Source of the DNA: Schistosoma haematobium
Taxonomy: Eukaryota > Platyhelminthes > Trematoda > Strigeidida > Schistosomatidae
DNA: 64,000 nucleotides
NCBI RefSeq assembly: GCF_000699445.3
Contig: NC_067200.1
Coordinates: forward strand, 15,940,510 to 16,004,509
Reading direction: 5' to 3'
Under the pieces are notes generated by a model. That model made no database searches. It was given only the letters and a program-made list of their open reading frames with translations, and was not told the DNA's origin. Both the position numbers and the translations under genes were made by a program. Position 1 is the stretch's first letter; the number at the start of each line of letters is the position of its first letter. Below, piece by piece: positions 33,535-43,500 of the stretch.

Positions 33535-35540
33535 GTTGCCATCCACTTCTGTTGTTTTGGTAAGGTCGTTTTATACATTGGAAGTCATGGTTGTCTAGTA
33601 TATATATGAGCAGGAAGGGTGACATCTTGTTTGTTTCTTATATGAAGGCACGATGTGCCAGCAAAATCAATTGTAACTCTTCCTCACAATTTCCTCCTTT
33701 AGACGTCAGCCGTTCCTTTAACGTCCGGTTGTTCCTTTCTGTAAGCCCGTTCGTCTGGGGGTGATACGGTGTACTTTGTATCCTCTTGATGCCAAACTGC
33801 TTTAGACAGGCTCTAAACTCGTCACTTTCAAAACAGGGACCCTAGTCAGCTAATATCATCTGTATTCCGTGACACGCTACAGTATGCCGGATTACTACTT
33901 CGGTCACTGTTTTTACCCGATGGTCTGCAATGATTACAGCGTCTACCCAACGTGTAGCATGTTCCGTCATCACTAGCAGGTACTGGTTACCGCTCGCCGT
34001 CTGTGGAAGCGATCACATCACATCCACCGACCAAAGATAACCGACTACGGTTACCGGTACTGACTGTAATGGCGGTTGTGTGTATCGATTTATTTTTATT
34101 AGTTGACACTGCTGTCAAGTTAACACGTATTGGACCACATCGTCTCTCATTCCTGGCCAGTATGCACTTTGTCATAGTAAGTCAGTCGTTCTTCAGATAT
34201 CTGTGTGCGCTGTCTGGTGACATTCATGTATCATCTTACGCTGCCAGTCCTTCAGGATCACAGCCACCCAATTTTCGTCATCGTCCTGCCAGATCAGGGC
34301 TCCTTATGCGTTCATTCCAATTACCTCTCGAAGTTTAGGGTCAGCTTCCTGCTGCCGGACAATTTCTAGTGGGTCTCCCTCTATACTATTCACTGCATAT
34401 TCTGCCGGTGGAAGCTCGGCTTCCGTGCCTGGTCTTGGAAAGTAGTCCACTATTACGTTTTCCTTTCCTGGATCATGACCGATACTGAAATCGTACTCCT
34501 GCAGACGTGTCATCCATCGCGCAAACTTCCCATGGTGTCTCTTGCTGTTTTCAGCTACTGCAGGGGTATGTGGTCAGTCTCGATATGGAAACGTTTAAAT
34601 AAAAGCTACGGTCTCCATTTTTCTAGTGCCTACACAGTTGTTAAACGCTCCTTTTCAATCGGTGAACGCTTCTGTTCAGCGGATGTGAGAACGCGACTCC
34701 ACCATTCTACCACTTTGACAGACTGACTCAAGACGGCACCTGTACCATGATCACTTGTATCTGTAAATGGATTCCCGGGTCTAGGCAGTTTGAGCGTCCT
34801 TTAGCGGTCGTCTAGCATGTTTTCGATTTGGTTGAAGGTTTTTGAGAAATATCAGTCCACGTAAACTTAATGTTGCTCAACAACTTATATGGAAGTGCTG
34901 CTATTTCGTTGAAGTTCTTGACGAACTGACTGTAGAACGCCTCCCTTCCCTGGAATTGCCTCAACTTTCTCGAATTAGGTATTGCAATGGTCTTTATGGT
35001 TGAAATTTTCTCCTCCAGTCGTTTTATTTTTTCATTTTCCACTTTATGCCCCAATAACGTGACGGTATTTTTCACTATCTGGGATTGTCTCTAATAATTC
35101 GAAGTCAAAATTCTTTAATTTGCCCTAAGACTGCTTCCACATGCTTCACGCGATCTGTTTCTGTATGGTTGTACATACTACATCTTCATCATACATCTCT
35201 ACTTTATCTAGATCCCTGATCAACCGCATAATTAGTCTTCTGGAACCAAACGTTGTACCCGCCAACCCAAAATGCATTCGTCTGAATTGATACTGTTGTT
35301 TTGGCTGCTCTCCTATAGGCAGTTACCAATAAACTGACCGTAAATCCAGCACTGTAAACACCACGGCATTCTGTAGCCGATATATTGTTTCCGTTAATGT
35401 TGGCATTACAAAAGGCTTCAGTTCTGTTACATTATTCAGTTCCCAAAACTCGACACAAAATCTATACTTTCCATTCGGTTTCTTCACAAAGAGTGCCGGT
35501 GAGCTGTAAGAGCTCTACGCTTTCTCAATTATGCCTTTTT
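33535..35540 (-). pseudogene. Gypsy-B pol pseudogene, left arm
   Basis: On the minus strand: RT frames SSPALFVKKPNGKYRF and LNNVTELKPFVMPTLTETI, RT connection LLGHKVENEKIKRLEEKIS, tether/RNase H end DFSIGHDPGKENVIVDYF (34304-34513), then integrase H-x3-H zinc region and DDE-region motifs (ACHGIQMILAD, STPYHPQTNGLTERNNR). Truncated at 33535 shortly after the integrase core. Full description at the right-arm copy. Confidence 0.78.
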
Positions 35541-35800
35541 ATAACATTTGGACCTGTCGATCTACCTGAGCTTCTAAGTGCACAAGGACGCAACTTGTTG
35601 CAAATATATTTAATCAACTGTTTTTTATGGGGATTTCGTGCTTGACATTGTTCACTGGAGATAGAGAGCCGTAGGTATTTTATAACAAAGTAAAGCACGA
35701 AATCCTAATAAAGAAAAATCGAGTAAGTATATTGGAAGCATGTCGTTTCCCTATGCACTTTGTGGCTCAGGTAAATCAACAGGTCCAAATGTTGAAGGTA

Positions 35801-36688
35801 TCCTTCTAAACATATTTAATTCCTGATTGTCCTTTGAAATTAACTGTGACTTTCATAGCATCAATCTTAATTATTATTGCACAAATATTTATACTAATAT
35901 CCGGTTTCACTCTGTATACTATTACATAAATCTAAATGTATTCATCTGAGTGCATTAAAGGATTTTTATTTTATTTTTCTAAATTGTTGGTTTCCTTCTG
36001 AGGTTGGTATTCATTACACAATTATTATTCTTATCATGGGTCAAAACTTTTCACTAAGTGTTCACTTCTTTTCTCTCTTCTTTCCCTCTAAATAAATATT
36101 ATTCTTAAGATTACGAAGTTTGTAATTAAAACAACAACTCGTGTTACACTTAAATTAAATTCTCAGACCCGTTTTATCTTCACTATGCATATATGACTAC
36201 TCATACATATTGATATTTTATTATCCTTTCCACTCAATTGAGACTTTCATCGCATCACTCTAAACTATAACTGCACAAACATTTATTCTAGCGTCATATC
36301 TTACTGCAATTATAAATTATTTTTCTTCATTATTTTTGTTACTAATTTAACGATACACACATAGTCGTTTATTCTTGTTCTGTGTTCACAAACACGCCTA
36401 TTAGACTGTTTGCGTATTTCACGTCTCCTTTATTTCTATTTCCTTATTTTCTCCATTTTCTTCCTTAAACTGAATTCAATATTCTTCTCAATTGTACAGA
36501 CCCGATTTATTATTATTAATATTCTACTATTATTGCTCTATGATTTTTTAAATGGCAACTATAATGCTGAAATTATTGAAAATTGCGTATTATTGCATTT
36601 TTTGAAGAAACCCGAAATGGTTCCTTCACAACACTTATGTACCCATAAGATCTTTGTGAATAATAATAATAATAATAATAACAATTGT
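35801..36688. mobile_element. Left-arm-only insertion with (AAT)n end
   Basis: About 0.88 kb of T-rich sequence between gttgaagg and taacgaccgaacagcc; the right arm at 58035-58060 has these nearly joined (gttgaaggaaggtgtaatta). The insert ends in an (AAT)n tract at 36661-36680, the same tail type as at 63030-63058. That suggests retroposition into the left arm after the arms were duplicated, or loss from the right arm. The ORF 36410-36844 across its right border is not a recognisable protein. Confidence 0.6.
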
Positions 36689-37846
36689 AACGACCGAACA
36701 GCCAATATTCGGTTGGAACAACGGACTGACGAACCCAAAATTTATTCGATTAGACCAGACCAATTTCCTCTGTATAGCTCACAACGCGTCTTTGAGATAC
36801 TCGTATTATATTATATCAAAACACAAACCCTGTGCTCAATATAAACGGTTCTAATTAAGAAAACAGAAGAAATGAAATCAAAAATACAAAATACCTCAAA
36901 CGGTACAGCCTGTGCTATACAGTCAGAAGTTTCTCTAACCCAAAGTAGCGCGCTAAACAATGAAAGAGACAGTTAATACTAAAGGGTTTGATACCTGAGA
37001 ATCAATACAAATATTCCCAATAAGATGGGATCAAATATCTATCTGCAGGGATTGCAGCAATTCTCCCAAGCAGACAGTCAGAAGGTTAACAGTCACAAAC
37101 TGAACCACGCCGTGACCGCGAGCTTAGTCAAACACAACCTTACTGTCAATGGTCCGGCAACATGCAATAGAAAATTAGGTAACAAAAATAAGTCTTTAAT
37201 CAAAATTACATAATAAAGGCTCGAACGGGGAAGACTGAAGAACAAAAGACATGGTTAAACGAGATCGAAACAAAGGTTGGAATACACAAAAGGGAGAAGG
37301 AACAAATAAATGAAAATACTGTTCAACAAAGAAGCTGCAGAGGGATTTTCACTGTTCTCTTTCCGTTACAATAATTGAGGAAGCGGACAACTCGTATAGC
37401 TCACCGGTACTCTTTACAAAGAAACCTAATGGAAAGTATAGATTTTTGTCGCAAACTTTGTGCTCAACTCGTTAATGTTTGGTTTTTCCGTTGAAATGTC
37501 TGTTGCTACTCTTACGTCAGTCACTTTGTTACTTTAGTGTATAATTAATGAACCGTGCTTCGTAGCCACCTTACCACTTTTTACTTCAACCGTTGCTTTT
37601 ACCTCTTTTAGGAAATTAGGTCCTCAAGGTTGACAGCAGCCGCTACAATAAAGCCACACCGTTAGAACACCACTCGACGCCACCTACCGGCACCAGATCG
37701 TCTCAACTGACACTCCAGTTCCAGGCCTTCATCGGCGTCCGCAGAACAGCACACTTCCCCTCTCCTGGTAGGCAGCCACACCAAATGTACTGAACGAGAG
37801 CACAAGTGGGGACAATCGAATGTGTTTGAACACAAAATTACAGAAC

Positions 37847-38241
37847 AGACTAGACAAGCATGACATTGATCACCACCCAGTGATCAATCAATTGTGATTA
37901 CCTCTCAGTCCTACAGGAGGTTAGTCACGGCTCGGATAGCTCAGTGGTAACGTCTCTGAATGTGAAGCTGGGTGACACGAGATCGAATCCGCCAGGGAGC
38001 ATCAGTTCCCTCAAGATTACAGGTACACCTTGCTGACGAGTGCCAAGTAGCACGAAACCCGGGTCCAGGGTTTCCTGTTGACTACCTCCAACCACCATCT
38101 TAATCTCAATACATAGTGCCCGCAGTGTCGAGTCACCTAGACTGGTGGCCACATTGCAACATTATCGATAGCATTCGATCTGCACTAATAAGGACTAGAC
38201 AAGCATGACATTGATCACCACTCAGTGATCAATCAATTGTG
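37847..38241 (+). mobile_element. Hammerhead/tRNA-like short element with terminal direct repeats
   Basis: 395 bp flanked by a 5-bp TSD, AGAAC (37842-37846 and 38242-38246). The uninterrupted site is visible in the Gypsy-B 3' LTR at 61100-61120 (gatgttctgtaatttt), which proves the borders. The two ends carry a 50-bp direct repeat (37847-37896 and 38192-38241; one mismatch plus an end difference), each with a ttgatcac/gtgatcaa hairpin. Between them come a tRNA-like head with an A-box-like tagctcagtgg (37937-37947) and a B-box-like agatcgaatcc (37980-37990), and then a hammerhead-like segment (38021-38088). No protein is encoded. The arrangement resembles a short non-autonomous retroelement made from slightly more than one unit of about 345 bp. 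Confidence 0.75.
38021..38088 (+). ncRNA. Hammerhead-ribozyme-like motif
   Basis: Core box CTGACGA at 38033-38039 (fits CUGANGA), a perfect 4-bp stem II GTGC/GCAC with a 6-base loop CAAGTA, box GAAA at 38054-38057, a stem III candidate ACCC/GGGT with loop GGGTCCA, then a GTT or TTC cleavage-site candidate near 38071-38074. Outer stem I pairing AGGTA (38021-38025) with TACCT (38083-38087) is possible, but the part of stem I next to the core pairs poorly. It is clearly of the schistosome hammerhead type by sequence order; whether it cleaves is open. Confidence 0.6.
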
Positions 38242-38915
38242 AGAACATCTTTGTAAGATGTGAGGGCCATACAGTGAATACTCAATTTGCAAAATGTCAG
38301 TCGATTGTCACAAACTCGACTGTTCCTCTTGCAAATATCGGTGAATCGTCTCACACTCCATGAACGTTTCGTCCATCCTCGTTAAAGGACAACCAACTCA
38401 TACCAACTAATTGGACGCCATGGACTGGTCTATGCAACAGTGGCCACATTCTGCTCATTGTGCCTACTCATATGTATATATTTCTGTAACAATGACGTTT
38501 GTGTCGTACAGTCATCAAAGCAGTCATAGTAGCTGGATACCACAAAAGGGTGATTCATGCCAGGTACTAGCCGCAATTTGTCACTTCGACGCTAATGAGT
38601 TGGTCTAACTAGAGAAGGCTCCCAATGATCCGACACAGACTATCTACCTTAGCGCTCGACGAACCAAACCTAACTTTCAGTACACCATTGGCTGTCCATA
38701 GAACTAACTCAATCACACCTTGCAGAGTTCTAGACCAACCAAAGCTAGCAAAAGAGACGACTCATAGTGGCTTTTAGATTGATTAGCTCCAACGATCCTA
38801 CTATCTAAATGATTTCCAGAAGTATCTGCCTCTCACCGACCAGTCAGGCAAACCTGTTCCATAAGAATTATTAAAATGAAATGGTTCCACATGAAATCTA
38901 CTTCGTACAGTCTTT

Positions 38916-39197
38916 ACGGTGAGACTATAATTTATGAACGACCTTTGAGCGACGCTGAAGTGACCTTGAGAGTGAATTATTACTGATTAGGACTAAGTGA
39001 GGGTTATAAAGCAGTTAGAATTCTCATTTACAGTTGATGGTTAGGGTTAAAAGATAGATTTGGGGTTTTCACCACGAACTGGCATCAACTATAATGCCAA
39101 AACTATTTAGCTAAATGTATGGATGAGTTCCGAGCCCAAATTCGTGACTCGTTATCTTATACCTGATTGGTCCGTCCATAAATTATAGTCTCGCCGT
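38916..39197. mobile_element. Short element with about 28-bp terminal inverted repeats (left arm)
   Basis: 282 bp starting acggtgagactataatttat and ending with the near-complement ataaattatagtctcgccgt. No coding capacity. The interior has ggttagggttaaaag and caccacgaactggcatcaac. A related truncated copy lies at 28085-28321 and the palindrome partner at 55535-55816. MITE-like by structure; TSD unclear. Confidence 0.65.
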
Positions 39198-39833
39198 CCT
39201 TACTTTGTGTTACACTCTATTGTTTGAGTTTCTGCTTGGTGTCTTTACCAACATTTTTATATCACCTACTATAGAACCAGAACTGGTGTCACTATTATCA
39301 CAATTATACACATTTGATTCTGAAGCATGACATATAAGGATGCCAAAATACACGAGCTATGTCGGAATGAATTCATCGTGTAATTTGACTTCATTCCAAT
39401 CTAACGATTTTCAGCATAAATTTTTTAACGCGTTGTAGGAACCAATTTCCTACAGGTGTAATTCTAAGCTATTCTCTAGACTGTCGAGCATAGAGTCTTG
39501 GTTTAGTCAAAGTAAGAACAAGTAAGCTCTTTGACTGGTAAGCTTTATCTGTTTCTAAAACATAAGTCAACAGCGTTAGTGTACAAAATAAACAGAACAA
39601 TCTATTAAAAAGGGAAAACGAGAGTCATAAATAACATGTCGAGTAAAAGAAAGAAAAATAAATAAGCAAGGCGAATATCGTTCTATAATGAACATAAAAT
39701 TGTGATTTGTGAGTAAATCAGACAGTCATACAAGATCAAAGTAAATGTAGTGATGTGCGTCGCGATTTATCAATAGTGGAATCGTTTACCGAACACACTG
39801 CAGCGGCAAATAAATTCCCAAAATAAATAGCTC

Positions 39834-40122
39834 TGTAAGTCTTCGATATTGGATGCTCACCATATTAATTTTAATGGAATCATCTAGCTGGAGGTGCTCG
39901 GCCATGCATTTGCACTAGATCACGAGCAGAAACGCTGTTCAACATCCCCTGCAATAGCTAGCCAGATTAGATCAGTCGATCCAAGATATATTGATAGTCG
40001 ATCAAATATATCTTCAAACCTCCTCGCTTATGTCTTTTGATTTCATGTGGTGGGTACGATCCACATTAGAAGGCGTTAGTGGTCAAAGCATTGTCAAACT
40101 CCGAATACTTGTGGCATTTCCA
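39834..40122 (+). repeat. Gypsy-A 5' LTR (left)
   Basis: 289 bp, TG...CA-type ends (tgtaagtcttcgat ... gtggcatttcca), directly followed by a primer-binding-site-like sequence. Similar sequence flanks the SR2-like element at 21.0 and 24.3 kb. No 3' LTR partner is seen at the other end of Gypsy-A because the element is cut by rearrangement. Confidence 0.6.
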
Positions 40123-40123
40123 T

Positions 40124-40141
40124 TGATGAGCCCAACGTGAT
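40124..40141 (+). promoter_or_regulatory. Primer-binding site, tRNA-Trp type
   Basis: tgatgagcccaacgtgat resembles the complement of the 3' end of eukaryotic tRNA-Trp (TGGTGACCCCGACGTGA-type). CsRn1-clade Gypsy elements are known to use this tRNA, and the position right after the LTR fits. Confidence 0.5.
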
Positions 40142-40248
40142 CTGGTACAAGAAATTGCAAACTGTGAGTCCGTTGCTTTTCGCAACTCTGTATATTATTG
40201 CTTTATTCTAATTTTTATATATTGTGATATATTTTTTCCGTGTTTTTG

Positions 40249-40249
40249 G

Positions 40250-40296
<47 letters not shown>
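40249..40296. repeat. (TA)n tract in the Gypsy-A leader
   Basis: TA repeat interrupted by one or two cat units, between the primer-binding site and the gag start. Its palindrome partner is at 54430-54482. Confidence 0.9.
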
Positions 40297-40302
<6 letters not shown>

Positions 40303-40343
40303 GATATTTTTCACTCGTTCATTCTCATACTTGATATTTTACC

Positions 40344-41177
40344 ATGACTGAACAGACACCCAAGGTACTTAAACTGAAGACAATGTCCTCACCTTCGTTT
40401 CAACTAATGCCCTTCTGTCCAGTCAACATCGAAGCCTGGCTCTGTTATTCAGAGGCCGACTTCCACGAGCACGGCGTGAACGACACACGTGCACAAATTC
40501 TCGCAACGGTCAAGGCACTACCGCACGAGTTCAACAGGTACGTAACACCTAGTATGTTTACTAGTGATGTTTCGGAACCCTACGAAACGCTTAAACGATC
40601 TATCCTAAAACGCGAAGATCAAACCGATCGACAAAGGTTAGACCAAGCCCCTAATAATATCGACCTGCGACATGGTTCTGCGACAGATATGTTACAGAGA
40701 ATGAGAGAGGTTATCGGCCGGAGAACTTTCGATGATAGCATATTCAAACAACTTGTCTTATCCAAACCTCCTCAACAGGTGCAAGCTGTGCTGGTATCGT
40801 TTCAAAACAACGCCGTGGACGAGCCGGCTGCATCTGCCGACCGCATCATAGAAATCACGAAGTCTTTTAGTGCCGAGGTTATTTCAGCCAAAGGAAAGCC
40901 TCAAACAACCCAGAACGATATTACAGAGTTATGTCATACACTTACACGTTATCTGAAGTTTCGTAACGACCGTAAACGGTCACACAGCCCTCGAAGAAGC
41001 ACTTCACGTAGACGATCTGTCTCTAGACCACGAGGGACGGATAACCCCGACTGGTTCTGGTATCATAACCAGTATGGAAAGTCCTCTAGAAATTGCAGAA
41101 AACTTTGCTATTTCCCCAACTCAAAATCGACCGACACGAAAAACAATTCGGGAAACTTCCCAGCCAGCACACGTTAA
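40344..41177 (+). pseudogene. Gypsy-A gag, longest copy
   Basis: 277 codons starting MTEQTPKVLKLKTMSSPSF. It shows the gag signature WLCYSEADFHEHGVNDT ... ALPHEFNRYV, a basic arginine-serine stretch (SPRRSTSRRRSVSRPRG, about residues 216-232) and a zinc-knuckle relic WYHNQYGKSSRNCRKLC. CsRn1/Boudicca-type gags have a CX2HX9CX3C knuckle; here the first Cys is Phe (DWFWYHN), although the inner copies at 45.06 and 49.36 kb keep it. This copy alone reads through the position where the three others carry a TAA after SDVS. Protease follows after a frame change. Confidence 0.8.
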
Positions 41178-41911
41178 CGGCAGCCGTAGCCGTCTGTTAT
41201 ACCCCGTCAATGCTGAAGCAGAAGTTAGCGTTCTTCCAGCGAATTCTAACGACCGGCTTCACGAGTTTGTTTTAAACTTGCAGGCAGCAAACGGAAAGCC
41301 TGTCGCTACGTATGGCAAAAGGTAAGTTTACTTTAACGTGGGTTTACGCAAACCCGTTCGCTGGATTTTTGTGGTTGCAGATGTTTCTATGCCAATTATT
41401 GGTATAGACCTCCTACAACACCACAATCTAATCATCGATATGCGCAAACGGGGGCTGGTAGACGGAAACGCTGATTTATCTGTTTGCGTAACTTCTCTTT
41501 CCGGTTGCAGATCGTCTCCTGTCACAGTTAGGAACACGACAGACACATTCTATCAACCATTACTCGATAAGTATTCTGGAGTATGCCAACCGCAACCGAA
41601 ATTGCCATGGTTGCACATCACATAACGACTACGGGACCTCCTGTATTCTCGAAAGCAGTCCGACTGGCTCCCGAAAAGCTGAGGTTGGCCAAAAACGAAT
41701 TCGATCACATGATGGAGTTAAGAATCATTCGACCGTCAATTAGCCCATGGGCATCTCCGCTGCACATGGTCCCTAAAAAGGACAGCAACGATTGGCATCC
41801 AACTGGTGACTATCGGCGATTGAATGCAAAAGCCCTCCCCGATCGTTATCCGTCGCGTCACATTCACGATTTGACAGCTACTATGAAGGGTACAACTGTC
41901 TTTTCGAAAAT
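41178..41911 (+). pseudogene. Gypsy-A protease and RT N-terminus
   Basis: Protease frame: EAEVSVLPANSNDRL, then LRKPVRWIFVVADVSMPIIG and DLLQHHNLIIDMRKRGLVDG, as in retropepsins, but the DTGA active-site box before EVSVLP is not there (NAEAEVSV). RT N-terminus: MVAHHITTTGPPVF, LAKNEFDHMMELRIIRPS, SPWASPLHMVPKKDSNDW, GDYRRLNAKALPDRYP. At about 41911 the frame TTVFSKIDRS leaves the Gypsy sequence and a Penelope-like segment begins, so the catalytic RT half is absent here. Confidence 0.8.
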
Positions 41912-43500
41912 CGACAGATCGAAAATACACAGTCCAAACATCGCAGTGCGTCGCATTGTAGCACTTCCCTGAACGTCAACATAAAATTTGTCAAAAGAAA
42001 TTTCACTAATATTGAAACATTTTTTGGATTTATCCAAAAACTTAATCAAATCCCTTATTCAATTCCTGGGTCAATTTAAGAACATTCAAATCAACAACGA
42101 CGGGCTGACGATATCCTTCAACGTAACAGCGTTATTTCTGTCAAGTGAGCCAAGTTTATCAAGGGAAACTATACCGCTGCTTATCACCAACGACACAAAT
42201 TTCACCAAGCACACGAATCTTCAAACTCAAAATCTACTGGGACTCATCGATCGATGTCTAACAACATATTTTTAATTCAACAACAAAATCTACAAACAAA
42301 CGACAAGGACACCAATGGGGTTGCCAATATCAGGACTGATCGCAGAAGCAGTGATGCAGAGACTAGAAGCCTCGATATCACCAGTGATTAAGACAAAAAT
42401 TTGGATTCGATATGTAGACGACACATTCGTCATCGTCAAAAAAGATGAGCTGGAAAACACTCACAAACTGATCAACAATGTCTTCGATGACATCAAGTTC
42501 ACAATGGATCAGGAGTCAAACAATAAACTGTGATTATTGGATATATCAATCATCAGAACCGACACAGGAAAATTGGAAACTAAAGTGTATAGGAAGCCGA
42601 ACTACACAGATCAAATTCTTCACTACAATAGCAAAAACCCAAAAGCTCACAAAATTAACTGCGTACATACTTTGCGCAAGAGGGCGAGGACACATTGCAG
42701 CATATTGGCAGTATGGAAAAATGAAGAGAAATGCCTGAAGAACGTATTTCAAAGGAACATATACTCAGTCAGCTTCAACAAAAAGTACCACCTACATGCG
42801 TAATAAGAATCCAATCCAAGCACAGGAATCAACAAAAGGATTGCCCTATCATACATAAAAGGCACATCAAAAACCGCAACGAGACTGCTGACACACAAAC
42901 CGACGAAATAACTACAATCAACCCTATGCAAACCAAAGGATGAAATGACAAAAGAAGAAAAATCAAACATCATCTACAAAATAAATTTTATCAGCTGCGA
43001 AAAACACTACATCGGACAAAGCGGACGTCTTCTTCACCTTCGCCTGCATGAATATCATTTAGCAGTCATTTCCTCACTTATATCAATACACGTGGACAAC
43101 TGCGAACGTTTATTTGACTGGAAAAATGTGTAAATCTTGGATAGGGAAAATCCCAAAAACACCAGAGAATTTTCAGAAGCCTGTCACTCAGGTCAACCGG
43201 CAGTCAACAAAAACATTTAAGTCGATCCAATTTATCAAACAATTATGAAAATTATTCACAAGCGTAGGAATAAAATCAAACCAGTGGGAGACAATCAAAA
43301 CAAAGAAGTAAACAATGACAAATTTAAGGTCAACAAGAACCAATCAAAATATAGGTGTACAGGACAAGCTGTGAAACACATATGAAGAAATTCGAACGCT
43401 TCACTTCGATTCGAAGTTTGTGCTAATGATGTCGTTCAGAAGAACGATGAAGGCTCTACGACCAAACCATCCAGCTCAGAGAACAAAACTCCATCAAAAA
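41912..43500 (+). pseudogene. Penelope-like element RT and GIY-YIG (copy 1)
   Basis: RT palm frames: NIQINNDGLTISFNVTALF, then TPMGLPISGLIAEAVMQRLE and IWIRYVDDTFVIVKKDEL with the YVDD catalytic box kept, followed by LDISIIRTDTGKLETKVYRK and YTDQILHYNSKNPKAHK, the hallmark thumb region of Penelope RTs. C-terminal GIY-YIG endonuclease: NIIYKINFISCEKHYIGQSG, LLHLRLHEYHLAV. The frames are broken at about 42278, 42530, 42800 and 43133. The 5' part of the element is missing: it starts directly at the junction with Gypsy-A RT. Similar to schistosome Perere-10/Cercyon-type elements by memory. Confidence 0.82.

Larger units (their letters stand above)
33535..38359 (-). mobile_element. Gypsy-B LTR retrotransposon, left arm, truncated
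   Basis: Reverse-complement counterpart of 56372-60319. It contains the 5' LTR (37785-38359, with the hammerhead element inside), the rearranged 5' body, and RT, RNase H and integrase on the minus strand. It is cut at the palindrome border, so the end of integrase and the 3' LTR are missing. It differs from the right copy by the 0.9-kb insertion at 35801-36688. Confidence 0.8.
37785..38359 (-). repeat. Gypsy-B 5' LTR, left arm
   Basis: Counterpart of 56372-56946. It shows cacattcgattgtccccac and gcaaatatcggtgaatcgtc in reverse complement and is split by the 395-bp hammerhead element. Confidence 0.7.

Noticed and set aside
34003..34338. 111-codon plus-strand ORF (mirrored at 59516-59851 minus)
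   Set aside because: Antisense shadow of the Gypsy-B integrase.
36410..36844. 144-codon ORF across the right border of the left-arm insertion
   Set aside because: Low-complexity Phe/Ile/Leu- and Asn-rich translation of T-rich and (AAT)n sequence; crosses an element border.
37929..37992. Candidate tRNA gene
   Set aside because: A- and B-box-like stretches are present, but the arms do not make a proper cloverleaf and the sequence is part of a repeated short element; tRNA-derived, not a tRNA.
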